Positions 48,501 to 57,221 of a stretch of DNA of 64,000 nt are shown here, in pieces. Within the stretch, counting starts at the first letter, position 1. Each line of letters starts with the position of its first letter. The translations under genes and the position numbers were made by a program. Source of the stretch: Opisthocomus hoazin (taxonomy: Eukaryota; Chordata; Aves; Opisthocomiformes; Opisthocomidae); contig NC_134429.1 of NCBI RefSeq assembly GCF_030867145.1, positions 16,714,615 through 16,778,614 on the forward strand, given 5' to 3'. The notes under the pieces were generated by a model. It saw only the letters and a program-made list of their open reading frames with translations. It was not told the DNA's origin and ran no database searches.

Positions 48501-50089
48501 TGGACCACCAGTCCAGACCTGCTTGGCACCAAAGCATCGTGGTGTGTGTGCCCGCATGTGTTTTCCCCCCGGGAGTGCATGGGATGGTTTAGTACCGCAG
48601 CAAATGGGGATGGTCTCAACCTGAGCCACCAGACAGATCTTGTGCTTCCACCAGTGTCACAAAGTGGCCGGGCTGTGGGTCATCACTGCAGCAGCGAGAG
48701 ACCTGCTAGCAGTTACCTCCATGCAGAGCCTGCCCACTCCATCCTGGAGGCAGAGGACTCCTGGCCCCAGCAGCCCTCTCTGCTCCTGGGCACTCAGACC
48801 CCACACTGGAGGGGACCAGTTGTCACTGGGGCCATTCACCAGCTGTGGGTCTTTATTTCTGAGTGGGAAATCACTGCGTGCCACTGCTTCTGCTACATTA
48901 ACCATTGCAAACGCCGTTCTGGTACAAGACCACCACTCCCTCTCACACCCTCCCTATCAGTAGAAGTAAATCCTTCTTCCACAACAGCCGCTTGGATATT
49001 CTTTCCTATTCATGTGTCTTCTCCAAACCATGAATGTCCTGGGCCCCTTCCTAAGCTGCCTGGGGAGAGAGGCGATCCCAGCTTGCCCCTGGCCAAGCAT
49101 AGACCCCGACTGTAAAGGCAGAAGGACAGGAGGGACCTGAGTGTGCAAGCAGAGCTGGCACTTACAGGGAGGAACAGGAAGTCTCTGGGACCAGCCTGTG
49201 TGTGTCCCTTCTCTGATGAGTCCAAGCTAGCTGTCCCTTACAAGGGTAGATACAGGGAGCAGATCATGGATCTCACTCACACCATCCTCTGTTGGTATCC
49301 AAACCCTCCCAGCATGGGGAAAGGCAGCTGTGGTCCTCCAGCCTTTCAGCAAGGAGGTCCAGGGACATCAGGGTGACTGATGGGGTTGTGGGGTGATGGT
49401 GGTGGAGTTGTGAGGCGATGCTCTTCTCTCTTTGGCTTGGGTTGAGACTAGTGGGCAGTATGGCAGGCTGGGCAGGTACCAGGCAGCCAGAAAGCATCAG
49501 GGAAGCCACGCAGGTGCCGTACCCTGGACTGCTACTCGGAGGAGCTGCTACACGCTTGTTGGGCAGTCAAATGTCTCCATTCCTGGAGCAGTGAGGAGGA
49601 GACCAGCTCACCTGCGAGGAGCGATGCTGGGGCCCCAGCGAATCCGTCGCCCAGCAGAGCTGGTGAACCACAGGGAGAAAATTCAACATCCTTCAGTCCC
49701 ATCTCCTGCAGGTGCAGCATCTCCCTTCAGAGCCAGGCAATGACCTTGCACCAGCCCTTCACTGCACAGGCAGCTCTGGCCCCACGGAGCTGGCATGAGG
49801 CTCTGCTCCCCATCCACTCGCTGTCCTTCTACTCACAAACGAGCTAAGGATAGGTGACAGGCAGGTGGTTTGAGGAGGGCTAGTCCCCACGGTGGTTGGA
49901 GGGTTTGTGGCACATCTCCTGGCAAAGACTCATCCTGCCTCTGTCCTTCCAGCCCCTGCTGCTGCAGTGGCACAAGTGCAGGTCTCGCTGCACAGCCAGG
50001 AAAGTGCTTGCTCAGAGGAAACAAGCAGGCGGGAGGATGTGAAACTCGGCTGGGGGTTCTGGGTCCCCAAGGGCCCTTTCCTAATTCCG
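48501..50089. other. C1QA 3' UTR and C1QA-C1QC spacer
   Basis: The 3' UTR of C1QA begins here. I find no AATAAA or ATTAAA in the first several hundred bases, so its polyadenylation site is either noncanonical or further away. The rest, to about 50.09 kb, shows no gene or repeat. The ATG-led open frames overlapping the C1QA stop are shadows. Confidence 0.6.
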
Positions 50090-50211
50090 CGACTTCCTCC
50101 GGGAGGGTGTCAGGGAGAGTCACCCACGCCAGGCTGTGCCGGCAGGCAGTGCCCACAGCAGCTGGAGGGCTCAGCGACGCAGCACCCCGTGCCCTGCTCT
50201 CCTCACCAGAG
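50090..50211 (+). promoter_or_regulatory. C1QC: Putative C1QC promoter and noncoding exon 1
   Basis: A strong donor CCAGAG|GTAAGA (GT at 50212) lies 683 bp upstream of the acceptor preceding the C1QC start, the same arrangement as in C1QA. A reverse ETS/PU.1-like word (TTCCTC, 50094-50099, in CGACTTCCTCCGG) lies about 115 bp before the donor. The exon extent is inferred from donor position only. Confidence 0.38.
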
Positions 50212-50903
50212 GTAAGAGGTCCTGCAGGGTCCATCTCTTCGGGGTGGGCTGCATGGCGACTGGGGGTCCAGCAGCATGGCACAGTGCTGGGCTACGTGAG
50301 AGGAGGAGGAGAAGGAGACAGAGGCACTGCCAGGCTGCACACATGTCACGGGGGTATGCGCGCTTGTCCTTGCTGGGGGAAGACCTAGTACCCTGGGCCA
50401 GGCACTGTCCTGGGAGATCCCCAGCTAATGGGGGGCTTGATCCCGATGGGCAGAGTCAGAGAAGTCGGCCTGCTGCTGGAGGAGGGGTGAGATCAGCTGG
50501 GTCCAGGGAGCTCCAGCCTTAGTGCAGCATGGTGCAACGGTCTATAGCAGCGTACACATCTGCAGGGGTTCGGGACGCTGGACTGGGAGAGCTTGAGGCT
50601 GGCCAAGGGCACTGCAAGACCTCATGGCTCCATCCAGACTGAAAGTCCAACCCCTCTTGTGCCATCAGGGGCTGCCTTGGGGTTGATGATGAGCCCAGGG
50701 TCCGTCTTCACATATCTGCCTCCCCACCGCCTGGCAATTGGTATGGGGGGAGGACACTGAGGGCACAGCCATCGCAGCCAGGTGCTCCTGGTGCAGTCAG
50801 CCTAATAGCACAGTACCTCCTTTGCCCTATGGCCTGGAAACCACCCTGCTGTGGCCCCTCACCCCAGCACTTTCTTTCCCTTTCCATGCTCCAGACCGCC
50901 AAA

Positions 50904-51873
50904 ATGGGGCAGAGCTTCTGGGAGCAGTTCTATCTGGCCCTCACCCTCCTACTCCTGAATTTGGGGTCTGCCATGACCAGAGATGCCACTCACAGCTGCT
51001 ATGGGGCTCCAGGCCTGCCAGGCATGCCCGGTGTGCCAGGCAAGGATGGCCGGGATGGGCTGAAGGGAGCCAAAGGCGAGCCAGGTGAGTGAGCAAAGAG
51101 AACCACGCAGGCTGTTGAAGCAGGGCCTTTGAATCCTCTGTGGGCAGTCTTCCTTGGTTTGCAGGCTGTAGAGAACATCTTCTGTGGACAGGGCAGGAGG
51201 ATGGGACGCTGGAGAGAGGCAACAACCCTCTCCTGCCCAAGACAAGGGGCTGGAGGAGCCTCTCCCCGTATCCTGCCATTGACACTGACTCCTTTTCACT
51301 CCCCACTGCCCCACAGGCATCCCGGCCACTTCTGCAACACGAGGGCCCAAGGGCGCAAAAGGGGAACCAGGCAGCCCTGGCTTGCCAGGCAAGACTGGCC
51401 CCTTTGGTCCCCCTGGCCCCCCTGGAGACCCTGGGCCGATGGGCATGGCCGGAGAGCCGGGTATGCCAGGCAGCTACAAGCAGAAGCACCAGTCAGCATT
51501 TTCGGTGACGAGGCAGACCAACACATACCCCATGATGAACGTCCCCGTGGTGTTCAACCACGTCATCACTAACACCAACCATGACTATGACACCACCACA
51601 GGCAAGTTCACCTGCAAATTCCCTGGCCTCTACTACTTCATCTTCCACGCCTCACAGACAGGCAACCTCTGCATCATCCTGTACAAGAACGAGAGCAAGA
51701 TGGCCAGCTTCTGCGACCACAAGACCAACACCATGCAGGTCAGCTCTGGTGGGATCCTCCTCCGTCTGCGTGCTGCAGATGAGGTCTGGCTGGAGGTGAA
51801 CGACTACAACAGCATGGTGGGCATCGGAGACTCCAACAGCATCTTCTCAGGGTTCCTGCTTTTCCCAGACTAG
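50904..51873 (+). CDS. C1QC: Complement C1q subcomponent, C chain
   Basis: Secreted C chain of C1q; two C chains join by a disulphide to link A-B pairs. Coding exons are 50904-51084 and 51317-51873, with a 232-bp phase-1 intron (CCAG|GTGAGT ... CCACAG|GC). The product is 245 residues, the human length. Order: signal peptide (1 to about 28), interchain Cys32, Gly-X-Y stalk 34-112 broken at 64-69, then gC1q head (about 114-245) with Cys160, 179 and 193 and the ending [10 protein letters not shown] chose the ATG at 50904: it lies 9 nt after a pyrimidine-rich acceptor (AG at 50893-50894) and has A at -3 and G at +4. The in-frame ATG at 50886 falls inside the intron by this model. Odd points: two consecutive Gly positions (64, 67) are Ala, and Asn185-Glu-Ser is a possible N-glycosylation site. 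The stalk lysine matching human Lys58 is kept (Lys86). Confidence 0.97.
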
Positions 51874-52297
51874 AAGACCACCTGAGCCCACCCCAGCACA
51901 ATGACCTTTTTGCCCTGCCCTGCAAACACTGCTGCTCACCACCAGGCTGTTGCTGATGCTCCAGGTTTCTCTGCTGGATTGGAAGCCCCAGTGAGGGGGT
52001 CAGCCCCAGCCACCAGACACAACCCCCTGGCCTGGGGACCGAGCGCAGGCTGAACAGGGCAACAGACACATCTGGATGCATCTGCACCCAAACTGATATG
52101 CCAAGCTCCCGTGGTCCCACTGGCACTGCCATGTGCGTCCACCCTGATAACCCCACATTGCCATCTGCTGCTGGAGCCTGAGGTCTCTCTGCTTCTCTCT
52201 GCTTCCCACCTGGGTTGCGCCAGGGACGGCCAGGTGTCCTGGAGCAGGCTTGCAGCAGCACCTTTGCCTTCACCCTGCTGTGGAAAGTGTCAATAAA
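51874..52297 (+). terminator. C1QC: C1QC 3' UTR and polyadenylation signal
   Basis: A canonical AATAAA at 52292-52297 lies about 420 bp after the C1QC stop codon and is followed by a TGTGTTTTTCC-rich stretch that fits the downstream element. Cleavage would be expected some 10-30 bp later. No competing coding signal lies in between. Confidence 0.8.
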
Positions 52298-52910
52298 ACC
52301 CTCCCCAGTGCACCTAGCCTACTGTGTTTTTCCTCCATGACTTGCCTTTCTGCAGGTGGAGCCCACGTGCGGCCGGGTGGATGTGTTGGGCACGCATGCT
52401 TACATGTATGTGCACGACATCTGGACGTCTGTGTGGCATCAGAACGTCCCCAAGCCTTCGCTGGCATGGCTGTGCTCAGCATCAGCGAGCATTACACACC
52501 GTTCACGACCCCAGCTTTGCTCAGCGGTGCAGGACCCCCAGTAGCACTGACTGCAGGAAGGGAATGGTTCCCACGCCCGTGCACACAGCCCCCACACAGG
52601 GGAGACCAAGACTCCTCCAGGCAGGGGCCCTGATACCCCCCTTCCCCTCCAAATGGGTGCATTTCAGTCACAGAGGGCCACAAACCAGGCAGCAAACCTC
52701 ATAGCCATGCCTCCAGTGGCTGGGGCATCCACAGGGTTCCAGCCCGACCGGGGCAAGGCAGGGGAAGCGCTGGCTTCGCTGAGCCAGACCAAAGGAGCTC
52801 GTGGCTGTGGAGGCTACTGAGCCCACCAAAACCCAATGGAGATTCATGCTGGTGGCTCACATTGTACGGTGGAAGACAACACCAGCTCCTGTGCTTCACC
52901 TCCTCGAGGC
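52298..52910. other. C1QC-C1QB spacer, first part
   Basis: No gene or repeat recognised between the C1QC polyadenylation signal and the CR1 copy. Confidence 0.55.
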
Positions 52911-53499
52911 ATCACAGAATCACAGAATCACAGAATCACAGAATGGTAGGGGTTGGAAGGGACCTCTGTGGGTCACCCAGCCCAACCCCCTGCCCAAGCA
53001 GGGTCACCCAGAGCAGGCTGCACAGCACCGCGGCCAGGCGGGTCTTGAATGTCTCCAGAGAAGGAGACTCCACAACCTCCCTGGGCAGCCTGGGCCAGGG
53101 CTCCGTCACCCTCAGAGGGAAGAAGTTCTTCCTCGGGTTCAGCTGGAGCTTCCTCTGCTCCAGTTTGTGCCCATTGCCCCTTGTCCTGTTGCTGGGCACC
53201 ACTGGAAAGAGTCTGGCCCCGTCCTCCTGACCCCCACCCTGCAGATATTTATTGGCATTTCTAAGGTCCCCTCTCAGCCTTCTCTTCTTCAGGCTGAACA
53301 AGCCCAGCTCCCTCAGCCTCTCCTCGCAGGATAGATGTTCCAGTCCCCTCCTCATCCTCGTAGCCCTCCGCTGGACTCTCTCCAGTAGCTCCTCATCTTT
53401 CTTGAACTGGGGAGCCCAGAACTGGACAGAGTACTCCAGATGTGGCCTCACCAGGGCAGAGTAGAGGGGAAGGAGAACCTCCCTCGACCTGCTGGCCAG
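52911..53499 (-). mobile_element. Young-looking CR1 LINE, antisense, between C1QC and C1QB
   Basis: It starts with a reverse-complemented octamer tail (ATCACAGA in about four near-perfect copies, 52911-52944) and ends near 'cctccctcgacctgctggccag'. The antisense frame at 52936-53451 is open for 171 codons and gives the CR1 ORF2 C-terminus (words [39 protein letters not shown]). The clean tail and open frame suggest one of the more recent insertions in this window. It is 5'-truncated, so not autonomous. Confidence 0.95.
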
Positions 53500-53990
53500 T
53501 CAGCAAAAAGCAAGACTGGAAATATTTTTACGGCAGGGTAAAACCGCTTCCCGTCTGCAACATTTAGGAGAGCCTGGGGGGCAGATTCACGGTGACAGAT
53601 GCTGAGACCCCGTAGCATCCTCTGGGCCTGCCGGTACCCCCCAGCAGGGCTGGGTGTGTGTGGCGGAGCCTGAGGGATGCTGTCTATGTGCATCCACATT
53701 TCTGCAGTCCTGAGGGGTTACCCCAAACTCCCCTGGAGCTCACGGCAGCGTTCCCCACAGCAAGCACACCCAGCAGCACCCAGGGGCCCTGCACAGCGGA
53801 GCAGACATCGCTCCGGTCCCCAGGGCCAGAGCTGTGTGTCTGAGGGTCCCCCAAAGTGCTGCCTGGGGACAGCACGTTCTGCTGAGCTGGCGGCAGCATT
53901 CATGGCGGATATGAAAGTGCCGCTGAAGAAAGGGTAGGAGCTAAAGATAAAAAAGGGATGTGGCCCAGATCCTTTCGCAATAACCCTTGC
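53500..53990. other. C1QC-C1QB spacer, second part
   Basis: No gene recognised. The end of this stretch (53940-53990) is AT-richer, with AAAGATAAAAAAGGG and TTTCGCAATAACC just ahead of the putative C1QB first exon. Confidence 0.5.
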
Positions 53991-54081
53991 AGGAAACTTC
54001 TGCTTCTCCTTGTGGTCATTTCCAAGCAGGGCGCTGGTGTGTCCTGCTCCGTCTCCCCATCTGCCCAACAAGAAGCTCAAG
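53991..54081 (+). promoter_or_regulatory. C1QB: Putative C1QB noncoding exon 1
   Basis: A good donor CTCAAG|GTAAGA has its GT at 54082, about 1.17 kb before the acceptor at the C1QB start codon. An ETS/PU.1-like word (AGGAAACTTC, 53991-54000) sits about 90 bp before the donor. A second candidate donor, GTGCCG|GTAAGG (GT about 54698), cannot be excluded. This is the least certain of the three first-exon calls. Confidence 0.3.
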
Positions 54082-55257
54082 GTAAGAGCAAAGCATTGGC
54101 AAAGCTGAGCCCCAGTTCCCCACTACAGGTGTGCTCCTGCATGTGGGGAACCCGGCAGCACCAGGGTGACTGTCACCCCCTGCATCACTGGCATTTTGCT
54201 GTGGCTCGAGGCAGGAGAGAAAGGGGGCTGCTGGGCTGGGGGTGGAGGAGGTCCCTGGTGGGACCTCGACCACTCCTCCTCCACCTGGGGGAAGGGGGGG
54301 ATGGAAAGGGGAGATGGCAAAGGCCCAGAGGGGTGATCAGGGCCCAAGCACCAGTCTGAAAGGTGCCCTGGGAGTGCTGTCCTGCCCTGAGATGCTCTTG
54401 TCTGCCTGGACCTGGGCTGGGAGCCTGCAGATCCATCCTTGTACCTGCCACATCTGAATCGGAGCTGCTGCTGCTGGAGAATCTGACTCACCAGACTCTT
54501 TTCCCACTAACACCAGGGTTTCAGTACTGGGAAAGTCCTCTTCAGGCCAGAGAGTGTGGCTGGGGTGATGTGATGTCCAGGTACAGCCCCCAAACGCCCA
54601 GTGCTTACCACACATGCACCAGGAGCTGGGGCAAGGACCCGAGCTGTGGGCTGCAGGGAGGGCAGCAGCAAGACTGGAAGCCCAGAGGACCGTGCCGGTA
54701 AGGCTAGTTAGATACAGAAACGCTCCTGAAATGAAGCAGGACCCAAGGGGAACCCACAGGAGTCAGTAGGGCAGATTTGGGGATTCCTTTGCCATCTGCA
54801 ACGACTAAAGCTGTCCCTCGAATATGCTGGTGGAAAGTTACAGCTGTCTCCTTGCGGATGACGAAACTGCTCTGGCCTGGGGAAGGATTTTACCCTACAG
54901 TTGCGGTCCTAGTGGCTGGAGAATTTCTCCTCTGAGGGAGCACCGGGGACTCAGAACATCAGGGACCTGCAGCACATGTCCGTGGCAGCAGCATGGCCAG
55001 GCTGGACATCAGACCGCTGGGACAGGCTGACCTGTCCCCAGATATTCATGTGGCTGAAGCTCTGGCTCTGGGCACTTGTAAATTAGTAATTTAGGAGTGG
55101 GAAGACACTGACCAGGTCTCCCGTGACCAAAGGGACTGCTGACTCCAAGGCCATCAGGTGAGCAGATTTGACATCGTCCCCCAGAGCAGCAGGGTGCCTT
55201 CCCCACCCCTCCCACTGCCCAAGGCAAGCCCCTTGACATCCTTCTGTGCTCCAGCAG
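54082..55257. other. Probable C1QB intron 1
   Basis: No gene or repeat is recognised. By the model above this is the first, noncoding intron of C1QB. It ends in CTTCTGTGCTCCAGCAG, a tandem NAGNAG acceptor whose two choices differ by three untranslated bases. Confidence 0.4.
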
Positions 55258-57089
55258 ATGCAGACCGTGTGGGCGATGCTGATCTGCCTGGCTGGAGGGC
55301 AGCTTGCAGGTGCCACACTCTGCAAGACCTACGGCACCATCCCAGGCATCCCGGGGTCACCAGGACAGCCTGGCAGCAACGGCAGAGATGGGGAGCAGGG
55401 TGCAAAGGGCGAGCAAGGTAAGGAGGACGCTGCAGGTGGGGGTCATCTTGTGAAGACCGAGAGGAGGAGAATCGTAGAGTCATAGAGTGGTTTGTGTTGG
55501 AAGGGACGTTTGGAGGCCATCTAGCTCAATCTCCTGCAACAAGCGGGGCTATCTTCAACTACGCCAGATTGCTCAGAGCCCTGTCCAGCCTGACCTTGAA
55601 TGTTTCCAGGGATGGGGCATCTACCACCTCTCTGGGCAACCTGTGCCAGGGTTTCACCGCTCTCATTGCAAAATATTTCTTTCTTATATGTAGTCTAAAT
55701 CTGCCATCTTTTAGTTTAAAACCATCGCCCCTTGTCCTTTCACAACAGGCCCTGCTACAAAGTTTGTCCCCATCTTTCTTACAAGCCCCCTTGAAGTAAT
55801 GCTCTAAGCTCTCCCTGCAGCCTTCTCCTCCCCAGGCTGCCCAGCCCCAGCTCTCCCAGCTTCTCCACCCAGCAGAGGGGTTCCAGCCCTCGGGTCATTG
55901 CTGGGGCCTCCTCTGGCCCCGCTCCCACAGCTCCAGCTCTGTCCTGTGCTGAGGGCTCCAGAGCTGGACGCAGGACTCCCGGGGGGTCTCAGCAGAGCGG
56001 GGCAGAGGGGCACAGTCCCCTCCCTCGCCCTGTGCCCACGCTGCTGGGAATGCAGCCTGGGATGGGGTTGCCTTCTGGGCTGCGAGCGCACATCGCCGGC
56101 TCGTGTCCAGCTTTCCATCCCCCAGCACCCCCAAGTCCTTCTCGGCAGGGCTGCTCTCCACCCCTTCATCCCCAGCCTGGATTGCCACCAGGGGTTGCCC
56201 CAGCCGAGGTGCAGCACCAGGCAGTGCCAGGCACATGGTCCTGAGAAAGCACTCCATCTTCCACGAGTCCCTTCAGGGTGTTATCAGGTGGGGTTGATGC
56301 TCGGAGACAGAAGGGGTTGCACAGACCGGAACACCCTGAGGAACCTAGAGAGGGAGGGTGCACGATAGCAAGGGGCGTCACACCCGCTGGATGGGCAGGG
56401 GTCTCCACTGACCCACACCGCAGCGCAGGTACCGGCGGTTTCCTTCCCCGTGCCCCCTCTGCAGGCCTGTGGGGCTCGGCTGCGACCACGCCGACTCTTC
56501 CTCCTGCTTTCTAGGTCCCCCTGGCCAGGTGGAGCACGAAGCAGACCTAGGGGAGAAGGGAGACCCAGGATCACCAGGGTACCCTGGGAAGATCGGTCCC
56601 AAGGGCCCCCCAGGTTCAAAGGGATTACCAGGTCTCATGGGACCCCCTGGCCCTCAGGGGGACTCTGGTGACTACAAGGCCACTCTCAAGTCTGCCTTCT
56701 CCGCTGCCAGGACCACCACCTCCTACCCCCGCCGGGAACAGCCTGTCCGTTTTGACCGCATCATCACCAATGAGAAGGGCCACTATGAGAACCGGTACGG
56801 CCGCTTCATTTGCAGGGTCCCGGGCATCTACTACTTCACCTACCACGTCACCTCCAGGGGCAACCTGTGCCTCAGCGTGAAAAAGGGCCGGGGTGGCAGC
56901 AGGGGCGAGAAGGTGGTGACCTTCTGCGACTTCGTGCAGAGCAGCTACCAGGTCACCACAGGCGGTGTGGTCCTCAAGATGGAAGCAAACGAGTCCGTCT
57001 GGTTAGAGCCAACGGAGAAGAACTCCCTGGTGGGGATCGAAGGGTCCGACAGCATCTTCTCCGGCTTCCTGATCTTCCCCGAGGCTTAG
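55258..57089 (+). CDS. C1QB: Complement C1q subcomponent, B chain
   Basis: Secreted B chain of C1q, disulphide-linked to the A chain. Coding exons are 55258-55417 and 56515-57089; the 1,097-bp phase-1 intron (GCAAG|GTAAGG ... TTTCTAG|GT) is mostly CR1. The product is 244 residues (human 251-253). Order: signal peptide (1 to about 18), interchain Cys22, Gly-X-Y stalk 26-105 with a break at 60-65, then gC1q head (about 107-244) with Cys153, 172 and 191. Arg132 and Arg147 align with human ArgB114 and ArgB129, which contribute to IgG binding. Asp192 and Gln199 align with residues of the calcium site. Lys79 matches the C1r/C1s-binding LysB61. Odd points: glycines at two successive stalk triplets are replaced (Glu60, Ala63), a Gly/Arg-rich loop (178-184) is about two residues longer than in human, and Asn212-Glu-Ser is a sequon. 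The ATG directly follows the acceptor; -3 is C, so the context is weak. Confidence 0.97.
55472..56250 (-). mobile_element. CR1 LINE inside the C1QB coding intron, antisense
   Basis: It begins 'atcgtagagtcatagagtggtttgtgttggaaggga' (reverse-complemented CR1 tail) and passes through 'ctgccatcttttagtttaaaaccatcgccccttgtcc'. It continues through 'gggctgcgagcgcacatcgccggctc' and 'cccccaagtccttctcggcagggctgctctcca' to about 56250, all in CR1 order. It accounts for roughly 780 of the 1,097 intron bases. It belongs to a different CR1 subfamily from the 'gacccacagaggtccc' copies and is moderately diverged. Splice sites on both sides are intact. Confidence 0.9.
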
Positions 57090-57215
57090 ACCACCTACAG
57101 TGTCTCTCTGCACCCCTTCTCCTGCTGACTGGCCCCTGCACGGCTGAGGATTCTCCTGGAAATGACTCTTTGCTCCAGATTTGGTGCCCTAAGCCTGTTG
57201 CTGCCAGTCTTGCAC

Positions 57216-57221
57216 ATTAAA
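57216..57221 (+). terminator. C1QB: C1QB polyadenylation signal (ATTAAA)
   Basis: ATTAAA, the common variant signal, lies 127 bp after the C1QB stop in 'cttgcacattaaatgacagctcc', followed by a TTGTGCTGCTGG stretch. It gives a short 3' UTR. Confidence 0.75.

Noticed and set aside
47937-48629. 230-codon - strand frame over C1QA
   Set aside because: Antisense shadow of the GC-rich C1QA exon.
52862-53334. + strand frames across the CR1 copy between C1QC and C1QB
   Set aside because: They are the wrong strand of a CR1 LINE whose true ORF2 remnant is on the - strand.
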